The position numbers and the translations under genes are program-made. The notes beneath the pieces were generated by a model, which saw only the letters and a list, made by a program, of their open reading frames with translations, searched no databases and was not told where the DNA came from. Shown in pieces: positions 1 to 5,163 of a stretch of 5,163 bases of DNA. Within the stretch, counting starts at the first letter, position 1; each line of letters opens with the position of its first letter. Source of the stretch: Acetobacteraceae bacterium (GTDB lineage Bacteria > Pseudomonadota > Alphaproteobacteria > Acetobacterales > Acetobacteraceae); the NCBI GenBank assembly GCA_027340195.1, contig DAHWNE010000185.1, positions 1-5,163 on the forward strand, in the 5' to 3' direction.

Positions 1-578
1 CGCAGGGGACCTCGGCGGTGGTGACCTTCGGCGGGCGCGATCCGCGCTCCGGCCTTCCTTATGTCAGCTACGAATCGGTGAAGGGCGGATTCGGGGCCCG
101 GCCGGGCAAGGACGGGATCAACGCCGTGGCCGCCGGGATCAGCAACATGATGAACACCCCGGTCGAGATCCTGGAATCGAGCTTCCCGCTGCGGGTGGAG
201 GAATACGCGCTGATCCCCGGCAGCGGCGGCGCCGGGCGCTGGCGGGGCGGGCTCGGCGTGCGCCGGGTGTGGCGGGTGCTGGACCACGACGCGCAGGTGG
301 CGGTGTGCGCCGAGCGGGCGGTGACCCCGCCGTTCGGCCTGGCCGGCGGGCAGGCGGGCGGCCCGGCACGGCTGTGGCTGCTGGGCGCGGACGGAAGCCG
401 ACGAGCGCTGAACAGCAAGGGCGCGTTCCTGGCCCCGGCCGGGTCCCGCGTGGTGATGGAAGCCCCCGGCTCCGGCGGCTACGGCCCGGCGCGCGAGCGC
501 GACCCGGCGGCGGCGGCGGCCGATGCGGCGGAGGGGTACGTGTCGCCCCCCGCCGCCTCGGTCATCCCCCCGCGTTGA
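1..578 (+). CDS. hyuB: Hydantoinase B / 5-oxoprolinase-type subunit, C-terminal part (HyuB family), 5' end outside window
   Basis: Open reading frame entering from the left edge (frame begins at base 3) and ending at TGA 576-578; 191 residues are visible of a family that normally has roughly 500-600. HyuB proteins, with HyuA partners, form cytoplasmic ATP-dependent enzymes that open hydantoin or 5-oxoproline rings. Family marks seen in order: GFGARPGKDGIN, the NTPVEILESSFPLRVEEY segment, the glycine-rich GSGGAGRWRGGLGVRR, a PPFGLAGGQAGGPA loop, and the late PGSGGYGPARERDP motif. The family call is strong, but substrate (N-methylhydantoin, 5-oxoproline, acetophenone-like or other) cannot be read from this part. 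A HyuA partner would be expected upstream, outside the window. The tail after the GYVSP motif ends in SVIPPR instead of the usual Ala-rich stretch ending near a Tyr-Gly-Val, so the C-terminus looks altered or shortened. The stop lies inside the 3' end of the convergent SDR gene. Confidence 0.9.
   Translation, partial: QGTSAVVTFGGRDPRSGLPYVSYESVKGGFGARPGKDGINAVAAGISNMMNTPVEILESSFPLRVEEYALIPGSGGAGRWRGGLGVRRVWRVLDHDAQVAVCAERAVTPPFGLAGGQAGGPARLWLLGADGSRRALNSKGAFLAPAGSRVVMEAPGSGGYGPARERDPAAAAADAAEGYVSPPAASVIPPR
562..578. other. 17-bp convergent 3' overlap of hyuB and the SDR gene
   Basis: The plus-strand stop of hyuB (TGA, 576-578) and the minus-strand stop of the SDR gene (TGA, 562-564 read in reverse) cross, so the last five hyuB codons plus its stop lie over the last codons of the SDR gene. 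There is no intergenic space for a rho-independent terminator. Any termination signal must lie inside a coding region, or transcripts run into each other. Both coordinates are read directly from the sequence. Confidence 0.9.
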
Positions 579-1323
579 TCGTCAGCACCGTCCCCGAGGT
601 GTAGCCGGAGCGGTCGGAGGCCAGGAACGCCACCGCGTTGCCGATCTCCTCCGGCGTCGCCGCGCGGCCGAACGGCATCGGCGCGAACAGCTCGGACCAG
701 CGCGCCTCGTCGCCGAACTGCTCCTTCGCCCGCGCCTTCTGCAGCATCACCAGCCGCTCGGTCGCCACCGGGCCGGGGTTGATCCCCACCACCCTGAGCC
801 CGTCGCGCGGCGCCTGCTTGCCCAGCGCCCGGGTCAGCGCCATCAGCGCCGCGTTCCCGGTGGCGCCGGCGATGTAGTTGGGCGGGAACTGCTCTCCGGC
901 CGCCCCCACCACGTTGACGATCACCCCCGATTTCCGGGCCGCCATGCGCGGATAGACCGCCCGGCAGAAGGAAATGAACCCGAACACTTTCAGGTCCCAC
1001 GCCCGCCGCCAGGTCTCGTCGGTGACCGCGGTGATCTCCCCGGGCGGGATGGCGCCGGCGTTGTTGACCAGGATGTCGCAATCGCCCGCCTGATCGGCCA
1101 CCGCCCGCACCGCGGCATCGGAGGACAGATCGGCGGCAATGCTGCGCACGTTCACCTGGAACCGCGCGCGGATCGCGGCGGCGGCGGCCTCCAGCGTGGC
1201 GGCGTCGCGGGCGACCAGGGTGACGTGGCAGCCCTCCTCGGCCAGGGTCATCGCCGCAGCCCGCCCGATTCCCTTCGAGCCGCCGGTAATCAGGGCATGT
1301 TTGCCCGCCAGGTGCAGATCCAT
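562..1323 (-). CDS. SDR-family oxidoreductase-like protein with non-canonical active site
   Basis: 253-residue protein of classical short-chain dehydrogenase/reductase size, cytoplasmic. The Rossmann cofactor motif TGGSKGIG is at residues 13-20, an acidic turn ADLS near 64-67, NNAG at 87-90 and the NPGPVAT segment at 182-188; the SGYTSGTVLTINAGG ending is typical. The basic residue in GSKGIG and Arg39 after beta-2 (VARD) suggest NADP(H) over NAD(H), as inference. The usual Asn-Ser-Tyr-Lys catalytic set is mostly absent: by my alignment the Asn position is Lys112, the Ser position Gly140, Tyr150 is kept, and the Lys four residues later is Ala154 (segment NYIAGATGNAALMAL). I recall a conserved SDR subfamily with this YIxGxxGNAALMA pattern, so this is probably family character and not damage. 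Substrate unknown. The ATG is supported by a good Shine-Dalgarno, and the gene starts 3 nt after the stop of the PuuD-like gene. It is last in the minus-strand series. Confidence 0.92.
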   Translation of the reverse strand: MDLHLAGKHALITGGSKGIGRAAAMTLAEEGCHVTLVARDAATLEAAAAAIRARFQVNVRSIAADLSSDAAVRAVADQAGDCDILVNNAGAIPPGEITAVTDETWRRAWDLKVFGFISFCRAVYPRMAARKSGVIVNVVGAAGEQFPPNYIAGATGNAALMALTRALGKQAPRDGLRVVGINPGPVATERLVMLQKARAKEQFGDEARWSELFAPMPFGRAATPEEIGNAVAFLASDRSGYTSGTVLTINAGG

Positions 1324-1326
1324 CCG

Positions 1327-2058
1327 CTAAGCCTCCCGTTCGGTGACGATCTGGCGGCAGGCATCGCCGAACGCGCGGAACAACGCAAGGCTGTCGGGGT
1401 TTTCGGCCATTCGCCACTCGGGATGCCATTGCACGCCGATAACGAAACCGGCGTCGGGCAGGCGCACCCCCTCGATGGTGCCGTCGGGCGCCACCGCTTC
1501 CACCTCCAGCCCCGGAGCCGGCCGGTCGATCGCCTGCCCATGGACCGAGTTGACGGTGATCGACCCGGCGCCGAACAGGCGCGCGAGGCCGCCGGTCAGC
1601 GCCACCGCGTGTTTCGGCCGATACCGCGCCGCCATTTCGCCCGGCCCGCCCCGGTGGTCGAGCCGCCCGGGCAGGTCATGCACCGCCTGGTGCAAGCTGC
1701 CGCCCAGCGCCACGTTGAGCTCCTGGATCCCGCGGCAGATCGCCAGCAGCGGCAAGCGGCGCGCCACCGCCGCGCGGATCAGCGGCAGCACGGTTGCATC
1801 GCGGGCCGGAGCGTGCAGATCGGGCGTGAGGCTCTCGCCGCCGTCATAGAGCGCCGGATGCACGTTGCTGGGGCTGCCGGGCAGCAACAGCCCGTCCAGC
1901 CGATCCAGCAGCGCCTGCTGGCCGGGGCCGAGCGGCGGGATCATCACCACCCCCAGCCCGACGGCGGCGGCGGCCTCGGCATAGCGGGCGGGGGTGTCGT
2001 GGCGAAGGGTCTCGCCGGCCAGTTTCAGGCAGGCGGGGATGCCGATGATCGGGGTCAT
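1327..2058 (-). CDS. puuD: Class I glutamine amidotransferase-like hydrolase, PuuD-type (gamma-glutamyl-GABA hydrolase family)
   Basis: 243-residue protein of peptidase family C26. PuuD hydrolyses gamma-glutamyl-gamma-aminobutyrate to glutamate and GABA in putrescine catabolism; close paralogues cleave other gamma-glutamyl amides. The nucleophile elbow LLAICRGIQELNVALGGSLHQ region puts the catalytic Cys at 108, and the GVQWHPEW motif supplies His212 and Glu214, so the triad is complete. The N-terminal IIGIPA strand, the LLLPGSPSNVHPALY oxyanion region (about 57-71) and VNSVHGQAIDRPAPGL (169-184) are all PuuD-like. The start at 2058 is chosen because MTPIIGIPA is the family N-terminus and its ATG overlaps the transporter's TGA as ATGA; the longer open frame upstream (to 2205) merely reads through the transporter gene out of frame. 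No strong Shine-Dalgarno is seen, which fits translational coupling. PuuA, PuuB and PuuC are not present here, so the exact substrate is uncertain and the symbol marks the family only. Confidence 0.9.
   Translation of the reverse strand: MTPIIGIPACLKLAGETLRHDTPARYAEAAAAVGLGVVMIPPLGPGQQALLDRLDGLLLPGSPSNVHPALYDGGESLTPDLHAPARDATVLPLIRAAVARRLPLLAICRGIQELNVALGGSLHQAVHDLPGRLDHRGGPGEMAARYRPKHAVALTGGLARLFGAGSITVNSVHGQAIDRPAPGLEVEAVAPDGTIEGVRLPDAGFVIGVQWHPEWRMAENPDSLALFRAFGDACRQIVTEREA
1332..1337 (-). promoter_or_regulatory. Shine-Dalgarno GGGAGG for the SDR gene
   Basis: Read on the minus strand, GGGAGG lies 8 nt before the ATG at 1323-1321. It is embedded in the last codons of the upstream PuuD-like gene (the Arg-Glu-Ala-stop end), so ribosomes finishing that gene are placed close to the SDR start. 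This fixes the SDR start at 1323 over an extended reading frame further upstream. Confidence 0.75.
2055..2058 (-). other. ATGA stop-start overlap, MFS transporter to PuuD-like gene
   Basis: On the minus strand the four bases ATGA contain both the start codon of the PuuD-like gene and the TGA stop of the transporter. The region just upstream on that strand lacks a clear purine-rich Shine-Dalgarno, so re-initiation by terminating ribosomes is the likely way in. Confidence 0.85.
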
Positions 2059-3251
2059 GCCGGCGGGTATGCTTTGGCGCGGGCATGGTCGGCAAGCAGC
2101 AGCGCGGCGGCGCCCAGCGCCATCAGCCCGGCCATGCCGCGCGGGGTGCCGTCGGTCACCAACCCCACCGCCAGCCCGCTGAGCGCACCCATCAGAAACT
2201 GCCAAGTGCCCATCAGCGCCGACGCGCTGCCGGCCTGGGCGGCGTGGCGCGACAGCGCGGCGGCGGTGGTGATCGGGTTCAGCACCCCTTGCAGCGCCAC
2301 CATCACGAAGACCGGGACGAAGACGGCGGCGAAGCGGTGCACCGGGACGAACCCCACCGCCAGCAGCGTCAGCGCGGCCAGCGCATAGACCCGCGCGGTC
2401 CAGCGCAGCAGCCTCGGGCTGCCCAGGCGCGCCAGCAGCCGCGGCGCCAGCTGCGCGGCCCCGATCAGCCCCGCCGCGCAGCCGCCGAAGACCAGCCCGA
2501 AGGCGCTGGGGCTGAGGCCGAACCCATCGATGAAGACCGGCGCCGAGCCGCCGAGATAGGCGAAGAACGCGAATGTGGCCGCCGCCCCCATGCCGGCGTG
2601 CAGCCGGAAGCCGCGATCGCGCAGGATGGCGCGGTAGCGCGCGATCTGCTCGACCGCCGAGAGCCGCAGCCGCGCGCTTTGCGGCAAGGTGTCCGGCAGC
2701 AGGCCCGCCACCAGCGCGAGGCAGATCGTGCCGTAGCCCGCCATGACCCAGAAAATCCCCCGCCAGGAGGCAAGGAGCAGCACCGCCCCGCCGATGCTGG
2801 GGGCGAGAATCGGCGCCACCCCCATCACCAGCATCAGCCGTGAGAGCAGCCGCGCCGCCTCCTGCCCGTCGGCCAGATCACGTACCATCGCCCGCGGGAT
2901 GACCATGCCGGCCGAGGCGGCGATGGCGGCCACCACCCGCGCCACCGACAGCGCCAGGATGGACGGCGCCAGCGCGCAGGCAACGCAGGCCAGGGTATAG
3001 ACGGCGGTCCCCGCCAGCAGCGGGCCGCGCCGGCCGAACCGGTCGGCGAGCGTGCCTTGGGTCAATTGTCCCACCGCGAGCCCGGCGAACCAGGCCGCCA
3101 GCGTGATCTGCGCCGAGCCGGCCGGCGCGCCGAGCCCGGCCTCGATGGCGGGGAAGGCCGGCAGATACATGTCGGTGGAGGCCGGCCCGACCGCTGTCAG
3201 GAACCCGAGCAGCGGCGGCAGCCAGGCCGGTACGCTAATTTTCCGCGGCAT
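2055..3251 (-). CDS. Bcr/CflA-type MFS drug-efflux transporter
   Basis: 398-residue inner-membrane protein with about twelve hydrophobic helices (roughly 11-30, 45-65, 76-96, 98-118, 136-158, 163-185, 217-240, 247-268, 283-303, 306-328, 341-364, 370-390). The charged stretch around 187-216 is the central cytoplasmic loop. Helix 1 carries STDMYLPAFPAI (25-36), the signature region of the Bcr/CflA group with its buried Asp27. MFS motif A is GTLADRFGRR at 66-75. IPRAMVRDL (118-126) and LAPSIGG (149-155) also match that group. Bcr/CflA proteins are proton-driven exporters of drugs such as bicyclomycin, chloramphenicol or sulfonamides, and some export cysteine; the substrate here cannot be inferred. 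The start at 3251 gives the family N-terminus (MPRKISVPAWLPPLLG) and overlaps the 3' end of pyk by 17 nt. An open frame continuing upstream to 3608 only shadows pyk out of frame. Upstream of the ATG there is just a weak GGCAGGCGGG-like purine run. Confidence 0.92.
   Translation of the reverse strand: MPRKISVPAWLPPLLGFLTAVGPASTDMYLPAFPAIEAGLGAPAGSAQITLAAWFAGLAVGQLTQGTLADRFGRRGPLLAGTAVYTLACVACALAPSILALSVARVVAAIAASAGMVIPRAMVRDLADGQEAARLLSRLMLVMGVAPILAPSIGGAVLLLASWRGIFWVMAGYGTICLALVAGLLPDTLPQSARLRLSAVEQIARYRAILRDRGFRLHAGMGAAATFAFFAYLGGSAPVFIDGFGLSPSAFGLVFGGCAAGLIGAAQLAPRLLARLGSPRLLRWTARVYALAALTLLAVGFVPVHRFAAVFVPVFVMVALQGVLNPITTAAALSRHAAQAGSASALMGTWQFLMGALSGLAVGLVTDGTPRGMAGLMALGAAALLLADHARAKAYPPA
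3235..3251 (-). other. 17-nt same-strand overlap, pyk 3' end with MFS transporter start
   Basis: The pyk stop (TAG, minus-strand reading of 3235-3237) lies 3' of the transporter ATG (3251-3249), so the first transporter codons are inside the last pyk codons in another frame. No other start codon in the transporter frame is close enough to keep helix 1 intact, which supports this overlap as real. It suggests coupled translation of glycolytic enzyme and transporter. Confidence 0.75.
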
Positions 3252-4689
3252 CCCGCCTGCCGACCACCGCCACCCGCAGCGTGTTGGTGGTGCCGGAATG
3301 TCCGAACGGCACCCCGGCCGCCACCACGATTTCCTGACCCGCGGCGGCGAAGCCCTCGGTCTGCGCCACCCGCGCCGCGCGTGCCACCGCCTCCCCGAGC
3401 GAATGCGCGTCCGGCGCCACCGCCGCGTGGACCCCCCACACCACCGCCAGCCGCCGCGCCGTGACCTCATGCGGGGTGAAACCGATGATCGGGCTGTCCG
3501 GCCGCTCGCGCGCCACCCGCAGCGCGGTGGCGCCGGAGGCGGTGAAGGCGACGATCGCCGCCGCGCCGATGGTGTGGCCCACCTGGCGCGCGGCGGCGGC
3601 GATGGCATCGGCCGCGGAGGCTTCCGGCGCGCTGCGAGAGGCGTCGATCATCGCCCGCCAGCCCTGGTCCTGCTCCACCCGGGCCACGATGCGGTCCATG
3701 ATGTTCACCGCCTCGAACGGGTATTGGCCGGCGGCGGTCTCGGCCGACAGCATCACCGCGTCCGCCCCGTCGAACACCGCGGTGGCGACGTCGGAAGCCT
3801 CGGCGCGGGTCGGCGCCGGAGCGGAGATCATGCTCTCGAGCATCTGGGTCGCCACCACCACCGGCCGGCCCAGCGCGCGGGCGGCGCGAACGATGCGCTT
3901 CTGCGCCAGCGGCACTTCCTCGGGCGGCAGTTCGACACCGAGATCGCCGCGCGCCACCATCACCGCGTCCGACAGGCGCAGGATCTCGTCGAGATTGTCG
4001 AGCGCCTGCGGCTTTTCCATCTTGGTCATGATCCAGGCGCGACCGTCGGCCAGCCGCCGCGCTTCCGCCACGTCCTCCGGGCGCTGCACGAACGAGAGGC
4101 CGATGTAATTGACGCCGTGATCCAGCGCGAAGGCGAGGTCGGCGCGATCCTTCTCGGTCAGCGCCGGGATCGGCAGCACCACGTCGGGCACGTTGACGCC
4201 CTTGCGGTCCGACAACGGGCCGCCGACCACCACCTCGGTCTCCAGCCCGTCCGGCCGCTTGCGCGTCACCCTGAGACGCAGCTTGCCGTCATCGAGCAGC
4301 AGGGTGGTGCCGATCGCGGCGGCTTCGATGATCTCGGGATGGGGCAGCATCACCCGCTGGGCGTTGCCCGGGGTGGCGTTGAGATCGAGGCGGAACGGCT
4401 GGCCGGTCTGCAGATGCACCCGCCCGCCGCCGAAGGTGCCGACGCGCAGCTTCGGCCCCTGCACGTCGGCCAGGATGCCGATCGGCCGACCCGTGCGCGC
4501 CTCCAGCTCGCGGATCATGGCGAAGCGGGCGGCATGATCCTCATGCGTGCCGTGGCTGAAATTCAGCCGGAACACGTCGGCGCCGGCCTGGAACAGCCGG
4601 TTCAGCACCTCGGGCGAGGAGCTCGCCGGGCCGATCGTGGCGATGATCTTGGTGCGGCGGCGGCGGCGGATGCGCGGGCGGGCGGCCAT
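3235..4689 (-). CDS. pyk: Pyruvate kinase, type predicted to be K+-independent
   Basis: 484-residue cytoplasmic enzyme making pyruvate and ATP from phosphoenolpyruvate and ADP, the last step of glycolysis/Entner-Doudoroff. Full length for bacterial pyruvate kinases (about 470-480). Visible: TKIIATIGPASS (13-24), RLNFSHG (41-47; Arg41, Asn43 and Ser45 bind nucleotide and metal), LADVQGPKLRVG (73-84), ITKMEKPQAL-type signature with catalytic Lys223 and metal ligand Glu225, and MVARGDLGVELP (244-255) with metal ligand Asp249. ATQMLESM and SAETAAGQYP follow, then a C-terminal domain ending SGTTNTLRVAVVG. The B domain occupies about 84-180. The residue matching Glu117 of rabbit muscle enzyme is Lys80, with Gln77 and Val83 nearby, the set linked to K+-independent forms. 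The N-terminus has an Arg-rich extension (residues 4-12). The gene starts 1 nt after the ybaB stop with little Shine-Dalgarno, so coupling is likely; its last 17 nt overlap the transporter start. Confidence 0.97.
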   Translation of the reverse strand: MAARPRIRRRRRTKIIATIGPASSSPEVLNRLFQAGADVFRLNFSHGTHEDHAARFAMIRELEARTGRPIGILADVQGPKLRVGTFGGGRVHLQTGQPFRLDLNATPGNAQRVMLPHPEIIEAAAIGTTLLLDDGKLRLRVTRKRPDGLETEVVVGGPLSDRKGVNVPDVVLPIPALTEKDRADLAFALDHGVNYIGLSFVQRPEDVAEARRLADGRAWIMTKMEKPQALDNLDEILRLSDAVMVARGDLGVELPPEEVPLAQKRIVRAARALGRPVVVATQMLESMISAPAPTRAEASDVATAVFDGADAVMLSAETAAGQYPFEAVNIMDRIVARVEQDQGWRAMIDASRSAPEASAADAIAAAARQVGHTIGAAAIVAFTASGATALRVARERPDSPIIGFTPHEVTARRLAVVWGVHAAVAPDAHSLGEAVARAARVAQTEGFAAAGQEIVVAAGVPFGHSGTTNTLRVAVVGRRDAAEN

Positions 4690-4690
4690 C

Positions 4691-5014
4691 TCAGAACGGC
4701 AGCTTGAGACCGGGGGGGAGCGGCAGGCCGGCGGTCAGCTTCTGCATTTCCTCGGCGTTGGCGGCTTCGATCTTGCGCTTCGCATCGGCGTGGGCGGCGA
4801 CGATGAGGTCGCTCAGCATACCGGGGTCGGAAGGGTCGATGATGCGCGGGTCGAGGTGCAGGCGGCGCAGCTCGCCCTTGCCGTTCAGCACCACGGAGAC
4901 CAAGCCAGCGCCGGCCTCGCCGGTCATCTCCAAGGCCTCCTGGCGGGCCTGCATCTCGGCCATGCGCTCCTGCATCGCTTGCGCCTGCTTCATCAGGCCG
5001 GCGAGGTTCTTCAT
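4691..5014 (-). CDS. ybaB: YbaB/EbfC family nucleoid-associated DNA-binding protein
   Basis: 107-residue protein of the usual size for this family (about 100-115). YbaB/EbfC proteins form small dimers that bind DNA and affect nucleoid structure and gene expression; they are nearly always encoded beside dnaX. Family features: an N-terminal Met/Gln-rich helix [20 protein letters not shown] (1-20) likely to form the coiled-coil-like arm, the core [18 protein letters not shown] (39-56), [21 protein letters not shown] (58-78), and the alphaproteobacterial ending [15 protein letters not shown] (93-107). The start at 5014 has a strong Shine-Dalgarno and sits in an ATGA overlap with the dnaX stop. 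The stop is separated by a single base from the pyk ATG. A run of seven Gs on the plus strand at 4712-4718 lies in the Pro-Pro-Gly codons near the end, but the C-terminus reads intact. Confidence 0.96.
   Translation of the reverse strand: MKNLAGLMKQAQAMQERMAEMQARQEALEMTGEAGAGLVSVVLNGKGELRRLHLDPRIIDPSDPGMLSDLIVAAHADAKRKIEAANAEEMQKLTAGLPLPPGLKLPF
5011..5014 (-). other. ATGA stop-start overlap, dnaX to ybaB
   Basis: The minus-strand ATGA joins the ybaB start codon to the dnaX TGA. This compact join is common for the dnaX-ybaB pair and supports co-translation of the two. Confidence 0.85.
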
Positions 5015-5163
5015 TCGGCGGTCTCCTCGGTCTCGTCATCGGGGTCCGGCGCGGGATCGGCCGGCAGGCCGTAGGCGTCGGCGGTCTCGTCATGGACCGC
5101 CTCGATCCGCGCGCCGGGGAACGCGGCCAGGATGGCGCGCACCAGCGGGTGATCGGCGGCGGC
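5011..5163 (-). CDS. dnaX: DNA polymerase III tau/gamma subunit, C-terminal end only (5' part outside window)
   Basis: The frame that ends at TGA (minus-strand reading of 5011-5013) is open to the right edge and gives 50 residues: a short [20 protein letters not shown] segment, then [10 protein letters not shown], then an acidic Asp/Glu/Pro-rich tail ending ETEETAE. The [14 protein letters not shown] pattern followed by an acidic tail is what I recall from alphaproteobacterial DnaX C-termini, the region of tau that contacts the polymerase alpha subunit. The ATPase and clamp-loader domains are not in the window. Identification rests on this short segment plus the strongly conserved dnaX-ybaB gene order with ATGA overlap, so it is confident mainly by context. 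Confidence 0.85.
   Translation of the reverse strand, partial: AAADHPLVRAILAAFPGARIEAVHDETADAYGLPADPAPDPDDETEETAE
5023..5028 (-). promoter_or_regulatory. Shine-Dalgarno GAGGAG for ybaB inside the dnaX tail codons
   Basis: On the minus strand GAGGAG lies 8 nt before the ybaB ATG. These bases are also the Glu-Glu codons of the acidic DnaX tail (ETEETAE), so the end of dnaX doubles as the ybaB ribosome binding site. This may help to conserve acidic residues at that point. Confidence 0.75.

Noticed and set aside
500..525. GGC/CGG trinucleotide run near the end of hyuB
   Set aside because: It encodes an Ala-rich linker-like stretch (PAAAAADAA) in the expected position before GYVS; ordinary for this base composition.
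2059..2205. Upstream extension of the PuuD-like frame
   Set aside because: The 49 extra residues are Arg/Ala/Gly-rich and overlap the transporter gene; the family start and the ATGA join support 2058.
523..2388. Long plus-strand open frame opposite the SDR, PuuD-like and transporter genes
   Set aside because: The translation is His/Arg/Gln/Pro-rich with no domain and lies antisense to three well-recognised genes; high GC with G/C third positions makes such shadow frames common.
3252..3608. Upstream extension of the transporter frame
   Set aside because: It adds 119 Arg/Pro/Ser-rich residues read out of frame through pyk; the family N-terminus begins at 3251.
3052..4707. Long plus-strand open frame opposite pyk
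   Set aside because: Low-complexity His/Arg-rich translation, antisense to an intact pyruvate kinase; a GC-driven shadow.
4712..4718. Run of seven Gs near the end of ybaB as a phase-variable or frameshift site
   Set aside because: The YbaB C-terminus ([11 protein letters not shown]) reads as in the family, so no frameshift is present, and one short run in a GC-rich genome is weak evidence for phase variation.

Overview
The window is very GC-rich and densely coded, with a strong bias to G or C at third codon positions. Proteins on both strands look like those of a high-GC alphaproteobacterium. The YbaB and DnaX sequences and the overall gene style fit Rhodospirillales/Acetobacteraceae best, but that placement is inference from remembered protein similarity and was not tested by a search.

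Layout: the left edge (1-578, plus strand) holds the C-terminal third or so of a hydantoinase B / 5-oxoprolinase-type subunit (HyuB family). Everything else is one tightly packed minus-strand series, read from right to left: the C-terminal end of dnaX (DNA polymerase III tau/gamma), a YbaB/EbfC nucleoid-associated protein, pyruvate kinase, a 12-helix Bcr/CflA-type drug-efflux MFS transporter, a PuuD-like class I glutamine-amidotransferase-fold hydrolase, and an SDR-family protein. The junctions are an ATGA overlap, a 1-nt gap, a 17-nt overlap, an ATGA overlap and a 3-nt gap. That spacing argues for one transcript with translational coupling. The SDR gene and hyuB converge and overlap by 17 bp at their 3' ends. 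No non-coding stretch exceeds a few bases, and no tRNA, rRNA, CRISPR, IS element or convincing terminator is visible.

How they fit together: dnaX-ybaB is a classic conserved housekeeping pair, usually followed by recR; here pyruvate kinase occupies that place. Downstream the series moves from housekeeping to accessory genes (efflux, gamma-glutamyl hydrolase, SDR) that share no obvious pathway. A loose gamma-glutamyl/5-oxoproline theme could link the PuuD-like enzyme and the HyuB protein, but that is speculative. The points most worth checking are the pyruvate kinase sequence predicting K+ independence, the SDR that lacks most of the usual catalytic tetrad, and the convergent overlap in which both proteins seem to end slightly short. 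I do not see a previously undescribed multi-gene system here.
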